DNA from: HGM04593 sp045647885
Lineage (GTDB): Bacteria > Bacteroidota > Bacteroidia > Bacteroidales > Bacteroidaceae
DNA length: 27,296 bases
Direction of reading: 5' to 3'
Assembly: GCA_045647885.1 (NCBI GenBank)
Contig: JAZRMX010000004.1
Location: 1-27,296, forward strand
A model generated the notes under the pieces. The model had not been told where the DNA came from and did no database searches. It was given only the letters and a program-made list of their open reading frames with translations. Below are positions 8,719 through 16,136 of the stretch, piece by piece (within the stretch, counting starts at the first letter, position 1; every line of letters starts with the position of its first letter). The translations under genes and the position numbers were made by a program.

Positions 8719-9495
8719 ATGAGAGTACCTTCAGTAAGAGTCTTGTTCCTGTTCCTGTCCATACTGTGTGTGGCTTGTGAGGTGGGAGTTCCCAAAGGGG
8801 TTATTGCACCCGACAGGATGGAGGCTTTCCTTTATGACTACCATTTGGCGCAGGCTGTTACGGCCGACGAGCTTTCGTCGAGCTATAAAAAGAAGTTGCA
8901 CGTAAATTATGTGTTCGACAAGCATGGCCTCACCAAAGAGGAACTGGATTCTTCGCTCGTGTGGTACACACGTTACCCCAAGCAACTGTCAAGGATATAT
9001 GCCAATCTTGAAAAGAAGTTGATTGCCGAAATGGAGACAATGGGTGTGGTAACTGCAAGTGACGATGCTTTCAATCTTCTTATGGCATCGGCCGACACCG
9101 TGAACTTGTGGCGCGAGGCAAAGGTGAAGCTGCTCTCGTCGGTTGCGCTCTCCAATAAGCTTACATTCAAGTATAAGGCCGATTCCACTTATGTGAAGGG
9201 CGACAGTATCTCTTTCTCTTTTACAGCGAAGCACCTGAATGCCGGCATTGATTCCGTAGCTTACAAAGCTCACGCGGCTTTGGTGGTGGAGTATGACGAC
9301 AACAGCTCGGCTACCTGTGGGGTAAACATCTCTGGGGATGGCGCTTATGCAGTTTCTGTGGAGCGTAACTATGTCTGCGGCATAAAGTCGTTGCACGGTT
9401 TTCTCTATTATACCGACAATGATTCGCTCTGTATGCCACAATTGTTGGTTGGCGACATTGCGGTCAAGCGTATTCACCCCTTACTTGGCAGGTAA
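8719..9495 (+). CDS. DUF4296-type lipoprotein, function unknown
   Basis: The 258-residue product starts with a lipoprotein signal peptide: a hydrophobic core (residues 7-17) leading to a lipobox with Cys20, followed directly by Glu21. The N-terminal third (APDRMEAFLYDYHLAQAV...FDKHGLTKEELDSSLVWYTRYPKQL) has the pattern I associate with the Bacteroidetes DUF4296 domain, helical and of unknown function. The C-terminal half (about 145-258) looks beta-rich (FKYKADSTYVKGDSISFSFTAKHL) and may be a separate domain. It sits 7 bases after lspA and its stop overlaps the next ATG (TAATG), so the genes are translated together. It is expected at the inner or outer membrane, facing the periplasm. No enzymatic motif is seen. 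Confidence 0.82.
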   Translation: MRVPSVRVLFLFLSILCVACEVGVPKGVIAPDRMEAFLYDYHLAQAVTADELSSSYKKKLHVNYVFDKHGLTKEELDSSLVWYTRYPKQLSRIYANLEKKLIAEMETMGVVTASDDAFNLLMASADTVNLWREAKVKLLSSVALSNKLTFKYKADSTYVKGDSISFSFTAKHLNAGIDSVAYKAHAALVVEYDDNSSATCGVNISGDGAYAVSVERNYVCGIKSLHGFLYYTDNDSLCMPQLLVGDIAVKRIHPLLGR

Positions 9496-9791
9496 TGCTT
9501 TACACGGTAAGGAGCCTGCATCTTGCAACCGGTGAGGTTGTTCCTATGCACGTTGTGGAGGTGCAGGGTGGGTTGGTGCGCTCGCTCTTTCCTTTTGATG
9601 GTGAAAGGCAGTCTATGCTGTGGGTGGAGGAGGCTTTTATCTCCTCGAATCCTTCAGCAACTGTTTATGGCGATATAAAAAAAGAGGCTCAGCAGCATAT
9701 TTGCTGCGAGCACTCTTTTTTCCTTTATTCTTTTGACAGCTCCGGAGTTGAGGAGTTGCAGGGTTCTTCCCCTTTAACTAAACTTGTATAG
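9495..9791 (+). CDS. Small hypothetical protein with terminator inside its 3' end
   Basis: A 98-residue frame starts by TAATG overlap with the DUF4296 gene, which supports real translation. The first ~55 residues (TGEVVPMHVVEVQGG, LVRSLFPFDGERQS) look like a compact conserved domain, but I do not recognise a family with a function. No signal peptide or membrane segment is evident. From about residue 61 the coding sequence runs through a strong bidirectional hairpin terminator (9677-9722). The last ~38 residues, including HICCEHSFFLYSF, may therefore be a remnant or rarely translated. The stop lies one base from the stop of the convergent methyltransferase gene. Confidence 0.65.
   Translation: MLYTVRSLHLATGEVVPMHVVEVQGGLVRSLFPFDGERQSMLWVEEAFISSNPSATVYGDIKKEAQQHICCEHSFFLYSFDSSGVEELQGSSPLTKLV
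9677..9722. terminator. Bidirectional intrinsic terminator in convergent gene ends
   Basis: An A-tract and GAG (9677-9686), a stem with GCAGCA (9692-9697) against TGCTGC (9702-9707) and flanking CTC/GAG and GAG/CTC pairs, and a T-tract (9716-9721) form a two-way terminator with single-base bulges. It lies inside the small ORF ending at 9791 and 70 bases beyond the trmH stop, so it can end both transcripts. Confidence 0.85.
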
Positions 9792-9792
9792 G

Positions 9793-10551
9793 TTACGCCA
9801 TTCTGCGGCGGAACTCGCTGCATATTATTGCTGTGGCGGTTGACACGTTGAGCGATTCCGATGTACTGCGCTCGGCAGGGTAGTTGGGGATGAACAGTTT
9901 TTCCTTTATCTTTTCTTTACATTCGGGGCTTATTCCGTTGCCCTCGTTTCCCATTACTATGAGACCGTTGGGTGTTAGCTGGCGGCTGTATATGTTTTCC
10001 CCCTCGAGGAAGGTTCCGTATACTGGGGCTTTGCCGTCGAGCGAGGTAATGAGTGCTGCAAGGTCGGTGTAGTGTATCTTTACTCTGCCAAGCGCTCCCA
10101 TTGTTGCTTGTACGGTTTTAGGGTTGTAAGCATCGACAGTGCCGTTTGAGCAGTATATGTGCTCAATGCCGAACCAGTCGGCTATGCGTATTATGGTGCC
10201 GAGGTTGCCGGGGTCCTGCACGTTGTCGAGCGCGAGGCATAGCTCGCTTGCAGGGCGGTTGCAGTCGGTGCTTTCCTGTGGCTGTGCAAAGAGTGCCAGC
10301 ACTCCCTGGGGAGCGCGCAGGAAACTGGCCTTTTTCATATCTTCGTCGCTCACTTCGGTGGCTGTCACTTTGCTTCCTGTGGTGTGTGTGGAAAGCCACT
10401 CTTTTGTGGCAATGAGCAGCTTGCACTCGAGCCCACAGGCAATGAGGTCGCCCACTGTTTTCCACCCTTCGGCAACAAACAGTTTGTTCTCTTTTCTGAA
10501 TTTGCGGTGTTCAAGTGATTTTATGAGCTTCAATTGGGCCTTTGTTAGCAT
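9793..10551 (-). CDS. SpoU/TrmH-family RNA 2'-O-methyltransferase
   Basis: The 252-residue protein is a SPOUT-class methyltransferase that would use S-adenosylmethionine to methylate a ribose 2'-OH in rRNA or tRNA. The three SpoU motifs are present: DNVQDPGNLGTIIRIAD (109-125), IVMGNEGNGIS (198-208), and IPNYPAERSTSESLNVSTATAI (221-242), which builds the trefoil knot. The N-terminal 80 residues (SLEHRKFRKENKLFVAEG...) form the RNA-binding substrate domain typical of the TsnR/RlmB branch. The exact target nucleotide cannot be read from sequence. It is convergent with the small ORF on its left and divergent from tamL on its right. Confidence 0.93.
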   Translation of the reverse strand: MLTKAQLKLIKSLEHRKFRKENKLFVAEGWKTVGDLIACGLECKLLIATKEWLSTHTTGSKVTATEVSDEDMKKASFLRAPQGVLALFAQPQESTDCNRPASELCLALDNVQDPGNLGTIIRIADWFGIEHIYCSNGTVDAYNPKTVQATMGALGRVKIHYTDLAALITSLDGKAPVYGTFLEGENIYSRQLTPNGLIVMGNEGNGISPECKEKIKEKLFIPNYPAERSTSESLNVSTATAIICSEFRRRMA

Positions 10552-10583
10552 ATTTTATATCTTTTGCGTGCGTTAAAGTGGTG

Positions 10584-10591
10584 CAAATCTA
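10584..10591 (-). promoter_or_regulatory. Promoter -7 element for the SpoU methyltransferase gene
   Basis: Minus strand reads TAGATTTG, matching TAnnTTTG, 32 bases upstream of the ATG at 10551. It lies 23 bases from the oppositely directed tamL element, so the two promoters overlap and may compete. Confidence 0.5.
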
Positions 10592-10614
10592 CCCCAAATC
10601 TTTCAAGATTTTAC

Positions 10615-10622
10615 TATATTTG
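10615..10622 (+). promoter_or_regulatory. Promoter -7 element for tamL
   Basis: TATATTTG followed by C matches the Bacteroidetes -7 box and precedes the ATG at 10657 by 34 bases. Its position supports 10657, not the upstream in-frame ATG at 10564, as the translation start. Confidence 0.6.
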
Positions 10623-10656
10623 CAAGAATTTTTATAATTTGAGTGTAATATTACCT

Positions 10657-12948
10657 ATGAGAAACATTTTTCTTCTGATTATGGGCGCATTTGTGGCGTT
10701 TTCCTGCTCGGTGACAAAGTTTGTCCCCGAGGGCAAAATGCTGCTTTGTGACGTGGATGTTGTTTCTCATATAAACAAAGTGAACGAGGACAATGCACGC
10801 TTTTATTTGAAGCAGACTCCGAATTCCAAATGGTTCGGCCTGTTCGGCGTGCCTCTCTCCATCTACTCCTCTTCGGGGCACGACACCACCAAATGGGTGA
10901 ACCGTGCTTTGCGCAAGGTGGGCGAGGCTCCCGTGGTATACAGTACCGAAATGAGTGAGATTTCGCGTGCCAATATCAAGCAGATGTTGCGCGATAACGG
11001 CTATCTGCACGCCACAGTGGACTATGAGTGCAAGAAGGTGGGAGAGAAACGTGCCGAAGTTGTGTACTATCTGCACGAGCGCGAAATGTTCTACCTGCGT
11101 TCCATAGGTATAAACACAAAGGATACTGCCATTGCTGCCATTCTTGCAGCCGACACGGCATCGCTTTTGCGCAAAGGGGCTCCGTTCAATGTGGGGCAGC
11201 TCGAGGGTGAAAGACGCCGAATTACCGAGATGCTGAAGAACAGGGGATATTACCGTTTCCAGAAGGATTATATAACCTTTACAGCCGACACCGCGCATCA
11301 CTCCACCGACGTGGACATTACAATGGAGATTGCACTGTATACACCTGCGGACGGTGCCGGTTCTGTACCTCACAAGGTCTATAGCTATAACGATGTATGC
11401 TTTGTTTCGGGTGCAGGCCTGCGATTGAATAAGGAGGCTTTGGCAGCCTGCGATTCCACCACCTATGGGCTTTACAGGTTCAAGTATAGAGACGATGTTG
11501 TGGTGCGCCCACGCACGCTTGCCCACAAGACCTTTATGGTACCCGGCGAGGTCTATGCTGCAAAAGATGTGGACCGTACATACAGCTCGCTGGTGCAGCT
11601 TACAGCATTGCGTTACCCTACAATACGTATGATTGAACACCCCGACACTGCTTTGCTCGACTGCTACATAATGTATGAGCAGAACAAGCGTCGCTCGGTA
11701 ACCTTTGAACTTGAGGGTACTAACACTGCCGGTGACTTGGGTGCCGCCTCGTCGGTAACCTTCTCCGACAGGAATCTCTTTGGTGGTTCGGAACTGTTGT
11801 CGTTGCGCCTGTATGGTGCTTATGAGGCCATTTCCGGGTTGAGTGGTTACACGGGTAACTCATATTTTGAGTATGGCGCCGAACTCTCGTTGCGTCTTTT
11901 GGGCGGTTATGTTTCAAAATTTGTGCCGGCTGAGAAGAGGTTGCTCAAATCATCCACACTCTTTTCCTTGAAGTTCAATTCGCAGGAGCGTCCCGAATTC
12001 GACAGGCGTCTGCTTGCTGCGTCGTGGAGCTATCAGTGGAGCAAGAATGTAAAGGCTAAGCATAAACTGGATGTCCTTGATGTGAACTATATTTATGTTC
12101 CGTGGATATCGGACACGTTTAAGCATCAGTATCTCGACAGTTTGTCGAACCGTAATTCTATCCTCAAATACAATTACGAGAATCTGCTTATTACGAAACT
12201 CGGTTATACTTACAGCTATAACTCTTCGTATGGCGACATTGATAATTTTTCGAACTTTGCCTACTCGCTCCGTGCCGGCGTGGAATCTTCGGGTAATGTG
12301 CTTTATGCCGGCAGCAAGTTGCTTGGTGCCACAAAGAACGAAGACGAGCAGTATACCTTTATGAATATTGCTTATGCGCAGTATGTGAAGGGCGATTTTG
12401 ATTTGGTGGCGCGTGTGAGGCTCGACAAGAGAAACTCTTTTGTAATGCATATGGGGTTGGGCGTGGCTTATCCGTATGGCAATTCGCGTGTCTTGCCTTT
12501 TGAGAAACGTTACTTTGCCGGCGGTGCCAATGGCTTGCGTGGTTGGAATGTGAGAAGTGTGGGCCCGGGGCGTTATCGAAGCAAAGACGAGAATATTGAT
12601 TTTATAAACCAGTTGGGCGATGTTAAGCTCGACTTTAGTATGGAGTTCCGTTCGCATCTTTTTTGGAAGGTGCACTCGGCTGTGTTCCTCGATGCCGGTA
12701 ATGTGTGGACATTGCGCTGGTACGATGAACAGCCCGACGGACAGCTCGACCTGAGAACTTTCTGGCGCGACCTGGCTTTCTCTTACGGAGTGGGCTTGCG
12801 CTTTGAGTTCGACCTGTTTGTGTTCCGTCTCGACGCTGGTATGAAGGCTGTGAATCCGGCATATCACGGGAAGGATAAATTGGCATTCCTGCATCCCGAC
12901 TTCAGTCGAGATTTTGCATTCCACTTTGCGATAGGTTATCCTTTCTAA
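10657..12948 (+). CDS. tamL: TamL-type outer-membrane lipoprotein (BamA/TamA superfamily)
   Basis: With the ATG at 10657 the protein has 763 residues. It begins with a lipoprotein signal peptide ending in AFSC (Cys17) and the SVTKFVPEGKMLL stretch typical of the Bacteroidetes TamA-like lipoprotein TamL. POTRA-like repeats fill about residues 25-330, followed by an Omp85 beta-barrel to the C-terminus, which ends in an aromatic residue (FHFAIGYPF). The barrel loop motif RYFAGGANGLRGW (618-630) corresponds to the VRG(F/Y) motif of BamA. The family inserts or assembles outer-membrane proteins, partnering TamB in known systems; no tamB is in the window. An in-frame ATG at 10564 would add 31 residues and hide the signal peptide, and it lies before the promoter box. 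The metallo-hydrolase gene follows after 52 bases. Confidence 0.85.
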   Translation: MRNIFLLIMGAFVAFSCSVTKFVPEGKMLLCDVDVVSHINKVNEDNARFYLKQTPNSKWFGLFGVPLSIYSSSGHDTTKWVNRALRKVGEAPVVYSTEMSEISRANIKQMLRDNGYLHATVDYECKKVGEKRAEVVYYLHEREMFYLRSIGINTKDTAIAAILAADTASLLRKGAPFNVGQLEGERRRITEMLKNRGYYRFQKDYITFTADTAHHSTDVDITMEIALYTPADGAGSVPHKVYSYNDVCFVSGAGLRLNKEALAACDSTTYGLYRFKYRDDVVVRPRTLAHKTFMVPGEVYAAKDVDRTYSSLVQLTALRYPTIRMIEHPDTALLDCYIMYEQNKRRSVTFELEGTNTAGDLGAASSVTFSDRNLFGGSELLSLRLYGAYEAISGLSGYTGNSYFEYGAELSLRLLGGYVSKFVPAEKRLLKSSTLFSLKFNSQERPEFDRRLLAASWSYQWSKNVKAKHKLDVLDVNYIYVPWISDTFKHQYLDSLSNRNSILKYNYENLLITKLGYTYSYNSSYGDIDNFSNFAYSLRAGVESSGNVLYAGSKLLGATKNEDEQYTFMNIAYAQYVKGDFDLVARVRLDKRNSFVMHMGLGVAYPYGNSRVLPFEKRYFAGGANGLRGWNVRSVGPGRYRSKDENIDFINQLGDVKLDFSMEFRSHLFWKVHSAVFLDAGNVWTLRWYDEQPDGQLDLRTFWRDLAFSYGVGLRFEFDLFVFRLDAGMKAVNPAYHGKDKLAFLHPDFSRDFAFHFAIGYPF

Positions 12949-13000
12949 AAAGTGCCGGTATGCTGTTTTTTTTAATGAAGAAAGTTAAAATTTAATATAT

Positions 13001-13804
13001 ATGGAGATTCGTTTTATGAGTATCGGTAGCGGTAGCTGCGGCAACTGTTACTATTTGGGGGTGGGCGACTATGGCATCCTCATTGATGCCGGTATCCCCT
13101 CGAAGACCATCAGAATGGCTCTTAAGAAGGAGGGTGTCGCCTTTGAGAGTATTTGTGCAATATTTGTCACCCACGACCACGCCGACCACATAAAGTCGCT
13201 TGGTGTAATTTCGTCGAAAGCAAACATTCCCGTTTATGCCACACGCGAGGTGCATAAGGGTATAAACAACAACTATTGTACCACAAAGCCCATAGACGGG
13301 CAGTATGTGAGGTTTGTGGAGAAGGGTGAGAAAACCGTGTTCCGCGATTTTGAGATTACTCCCTTTGAGGTTCCTCACGATGGTACCGACAATGTGGGTT
13401 ACTTCATTGAAGTGGGCGACCAGAAATTTTGCATAGCCACCGACCTGGGCCATATCACCGATACAATTTCATACTATCTGGACCAGGCTAACCACTTGGT
13501 AATAGAGGCTAACTATGAGGAGCAGATGCTGGCGATGGGCCGCTACCCCGAATTCCTCAAAGTGCGTGTGAGTGGTCCCCGTGGTCACTTGAGCAACCAG
13601 ACAACGGCCAAATACCTTGCATCGCACTTTAACGAGAATATAAAGAATGTGTGGTTGTGCCACTTGAGCGAGGAGAACAACCACCCCGAACTTGCCTATA
13701 AGAGCGTTGCAATGCAGATGCGCGACTATGGTATAATTGCCGGAAAGGATTTTAATCTCGTTGTGCTCAAGCGCACAACTCCTTCGGAACTTTATCGCCT
13801 GTAA
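13001..13804 (+). CDS. WalJ/YycJ-like metallo-beta-lactamase-fold hydrolase
   Basis: The 267-residue cytoplasmic protein has the metallo-beta-lactamase fold. It shows the family-specific SGSCGNCYYL opening (residues 10-19), the metal-binding THDHADH loop (57-63), and ATDLGHITD near residue 145 with further metal ligands. The overall pattern, with its HLSEENNHPE segment, is that of the YycJ/WalJ/VicX group. Those proteins have been proposed to act as DNA exonucleases or to coordinate cell division with DNA or cell-wall metabolism. In Gram-positives the gene accompanies the WalRK two-component system; here it follows tamL and no such system is present. Catalytic activity is likely because the metal ligands are intact, but the substrate is unknown. 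Confidence 0.85.
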   Translation: MEIRFMSIGSGSCGNCYYLGVGDYGILIDAGIPSKTIRMALKKEGVAFESICAIFVTHDHADHIKSLGVISSKANIPVYATREVHKGINNNYCTTKPIDGQYVRFVEKGEKTVFRDFEITPFEVPHDGTDNVGYFIEVGDQKFCIATDLGHITDTISYYLDQANHLVIEANYEEQMLAMGRYPEFLKVRVSGPRGHLSNQTTAKYLASHFNENIKNVWLCHLSEENNHPELAYKSVAMQMRDYGIIAGKDFNLVVLKRTTPSELYRL

Positions 13805-13828
13805 TGGTAATAAAAAACTGGTTTTTGC

Positions 13829-13859
13829 TTTGTGGGGCAACCGCAAATCTTTAACTTTG
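13829..13859 (+). promoter_or_regulatory. Complete Bacteroidetes promoter for tyrS
   Basis: TTTG at 13829-13832 and TAACTTTG at 13852-13859 are separated by 19 bases. This fits the Bacteroidetes primary sigma consensus (TTTG, 19-21 bases, TAnnTTTG) at both boxes. It gives a leader of about 38 bases before the ATG at 13905, and is the best promoter in the window. Confidence 0.85.
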
Positions 13860-13904
13860 TAGAGTGTTAATATTGAAAATAAATAATTAAAAAATAATAT
13901 ACTT

Positions 13905-15200
13905 ATGAATTTTGTACAGGAACTTAAATGGCGTGGTATGATTCAGGATATGACGCCTGGAACAGAGGAACAGTTACAGAAGGAGTTGACAAGTGCTTAC
14001 TTGGGTATTGACCCCACTGCAGACTCTTTGCATATAGGTCACCTTGTGGGTGTGATGATGTTGCGTCACTTCCAGCAGTGTGGCCACAAACCCATTGCAC
14101 TCATCGGTGGTGCTACAGGTATGATTGGCGACCCCTCGGGTAAATCAAAGGAGCGCGTGCTCATTGACGAGGAGCGTCTGCGCCACAACCAGGAGGCTAT
14201 CAAGAACCAGCTTGCACGCTTTCTCGACTTCGACAGCGATGCACCCAACGCCGCTATCCTTGTGAACAACTATGACTGGATGAAGGAGTTTTCTTTCCTC
14301 GACTTCATACGTAACGTGGGTAAGATGATTACCGTTAACTATATGATGTCAAAGGATTCTGTAAAACGTCGTCTTTCGGGCGAGGCAGGTACCGATGGTA
14401 TGTCGTTCACCGAGTTTACCTATCAGTTGCTGCAGGGTTACGACTTTGTTCACTTGAACGAGACTCACGGCTGTAAGCTCCAGCTTGGTGGTGCCGACCA
14501 GTGGGGTAACATCACCACAGGTACCGAGATGATACGTAAGATGTCGGGCAACGAGGCTTATGCGCTCACCTGTCCTCTTATCACAAAGGCCGACGGCAAG
14601 AAATTCGGTAAGACAGAGCAGGGTAACATCTGGCTCGACAAACGCTATACATCACCTTACCGTTTCTACCAGTTCTGGTTGAATGTGAGCGACGACGATG
14701 CCCAGAAGTATATAAAGATATTTACATCAATCTGTCGCGAGGAGGTTGAGTCGCTTGTGGCGCAGCACGCCGAGGCTCCTCACTTGCGTTTGTTGCAGAA
14801 ACGCCTTGCCCAGGAGGTTACAGTGCTTGTACACGGCGAGGAGGAGTACAACAAGGCTGTTGAGGCTTCGGGTATTCTCTTCGGTAATGCAACATCGGAG
14901 GCTTTGCGTTCGCTCGACGAAGATACCTTGCTTGCAGTATTCGACGGTGTTCCCACATTCGAGGTTTCACGTTCGTTGCTGGAAGAGGGTGTTAAGGCTG
15001 TAGACCTCACAACAGACTCTGCTGCAATCTTTGCTTCAAAAGGCGAGATGCGTAAGCTTGTGCAGGGTGGTGGTGTGTCGGTGAACAAGGAGAAACTTGC
15101 AGCCTTCGACCAGGTTATCACAAAAGAGCAGTTGCTCAACGACAAGTATATTCTTGTGCAGAAGGGTAAGAAAAACTACTACCTTATCATTGCAAAGTAA
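13905..15200 (+). CDS. tyrS: Tyrosyl-tRNA synthetase
   Basis: The 431-residue enzyme attaches tyrosine to tRNA-Tyr in the cytoplasm. The class I HIGH motif is at 43-46 (PTADSLHIGHLVG), and the KMSKS-equivalent loop reads KFGKT at 233-237, the usual TyrRS form. Other family signatures are LIGGATGMIGDPSGKS, LLQGYDFVHL and GGADQWGNI, which contribute to tyrosine and ATP binding. Residues from about 355 form the S4-like C-terminal RNA-binding domain (MRKLVQGGGVSVNKEKL). Length and motifs are complete and no oddity is seen. A perfect promoter lies upstream. No terminator is evident before the glycosyltransferase gene 63 bases downstream, so read-through into it is possible. Confidence 0.98.
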   Translation: MNFVQELKWRGMIQDMTPGTEEQLQKELTSAYLGIDPTADSLHIGHLVGVMMLRHFQQCGHKPIALIGGATGMIGDPSGKSKERVLIDEERLRHNQEAIKNQLARFLDFDSDAPNAAILVNNYDWMKEFSFLDFIRNVGKMITVNYMMSKDSVKRRLSGEAGTDGMSFTEFTYQLLQGYDFVHLNETHGCKLQLGGADQWGNITTGTEMIRKMSGNEAYALTCPLITKADGKKFGKTEQGNIWLDKRYTSPYRFYQFWLNVSDDDAQKYIKIFTSICREEVESLVAQHAEAPHLRLLQKRLAQEVTVLVHGEEEYNKAVEASGILFGNATSEALRSLDEDTLLAVFDGVPTFEVSRSLLEEGVKAVDLTTDSAAIFASKGEMRKLVQGGGVSVNKEKLAAFDQVITKEQLLNDKYILVQKGKKNYYLIIAK

Positions 15201-15263
15201 GAATACAGAATAATTTCACAAGCGAATAACTGTAAGTAACCACGTTCTGTTAATATAACTGTT

Positions 15264-15968
15264 ATGGCACAAAAAAAACTATGTTTGAATGGTGTTGAAT
15301 TCTTTCCGTTCTCTACCGAGGAAGATTTGTTTAATCACATCGATGAGAATAAAGGTATATTGGTTGCAATCAATGCCGAAAAGATAATTAATGCCACCGA
15401 CAAGACACGTAGTATAATAAACCGTAATGTCGGCTATATCGACGGCGCCGGTGCTATGATTGCTGCACGCAAACGTGGTTTCCCAAATGCTTGCAAAATA
15501 CCCGGTTGTGAGTTGTGGCTTAAGATTATTGCCCGTTTCTACAAGGAGAAGAGTTTCTATCTTGTAGGTGGCAAGCAACAGATAATTGACGAGACTGTAG
15601 AAAAACTTAAAAAAGAGTTCGAGGGTATAAATATTGTTGGTTATCGTAATGGTTATATAAAGACCGACGAGGACAAGACTGCACTTATTGCCGACATTGT
15701 GGCAAAGAAACCCGATGTTGTTTTTGTTGCAATGGGTTCTCCCAAACAGGAGCTTCTTATGGAAGAGATTATGCAACAGCATAAAGCTATATTCCAGGGC
15801 CTGGGTGGCAGTTTCGATGTATATACCGGGCACGTGCAACGTGCCCCAAAATGGTGGGTCGAACACAACCTCGAGTTTGCCTATCGTCTTTTGCGCGAGC
15901 CCAAGCGTTTCAAACGCCAACTGAAACTTGTGAAGTTTATGTACTGCCTTTATACAAAGAAGATATAA
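15264..15968 (+). CDS. WecG/TagA/CpsF-family glycosyltransferase (GT26)
   Basis: The 234-residue protein is a GT26 enzyme. This family adds N-acetylmannosamine or its uronic acid to a lipid-linked sugar during polysaccharide or teichoic acid synthesis at the inner face of the membrane. Motifs: YIDGAGAMIAARKRG (residues ~51-65) with the conserved Asp, FYLVGGKQQ, VFVAMGSPKQE, GLGGSFDVYTGHVQRAP and the tail WWVEHNLEFAYRLLREPKR. The basic C-terminus (FKRQLKLVKFMYCLYTKK) may aid membrane contact. It is the only recognisable polysaccharide gene on the plus strand and is separated from the leftward glycan operon by the tail-fibre-like cassettes. It may supply the second or committing sugar for that operon's product, which is inference. 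A palindromic terminator follows. Confidence 0.88.
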   Translation: MAQKKLCLNGVEFFPFSTEEDLFNHIDENKGILVAINAEKIINATDKTRSIINRNVGYIDGAGAMIAARKRGFPNACKIPGCELWLKIIARFYKEKSFYLVGGKQQIIDETVEKLKKEFEGINIVGYRNGYIKTDEDKTALIADIVAKKPDVVFVAMGSPKQELLMEEIMQQHKAIFQGLGGSFDVYTGHVQRAPKWWVEHNLEFAYRLLREPKRFKRQLKLVKFMYCLYTKKI

Positions 15969-15992
15969 TCCTTATTTATAAATGGAGAATAG

Positions 15993-16030
15993 AATTAAGA
16001 CGACTGATATCAGTCGTCTTAATTTTTTGT
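15993..16030 (+). terminator. Palindromic terminator after the GT26 gene
   Basis: A perfect 32-base palindrome (16-base arms, 15993-16008 and 16009-16024, centre GATATC) runs into a T-tract. It closes the tyrS/GT26 transcription unit. Because it is symmetric it could also act on the other strand. Confidence 0.85.
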
Positions 16031-16112
16031 ATTTCCTCAAAAGAGTGGGGTGCGTAACATTCATAAACTGTATTTCTGTCAAATTCACAACCTTCCCGCA
16101 CGTTATCTCCTT

Positions 16113-16120
16113 TATCTTCG
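16113..16120 (+). promoter_or_regulatory. Promoter-like box for the tail-fibre-like gene
   Basis: TATCTTCG followed by CACTCAAA resembles the box before the 197-residue gene (TACCTTTG followed by CACGCAAA). It lies 16 bases before the ATG at 16137 and downstream of the in-frame ATG at 16050, so 16137 is the better start. Confidence 0.45.
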
Positions 16121-16136
16121 CACTCAAAAAAGAATT

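Noticed and set aside
16021..16070. A third copy of the non-coding repeat upstream of the tail-fibre-like gene
   Set aside because: Only a short GGGGTG-like match exists; the CGCCCG and ACCAA/TTGGT parts are missing.
16050..16136. Upstream start for the tail-fibre-like gene adding 29 residues
   Set aside because: The extra residues precede the promoter-like box at 16113 and look non-protein-like; 16137 is preferred.
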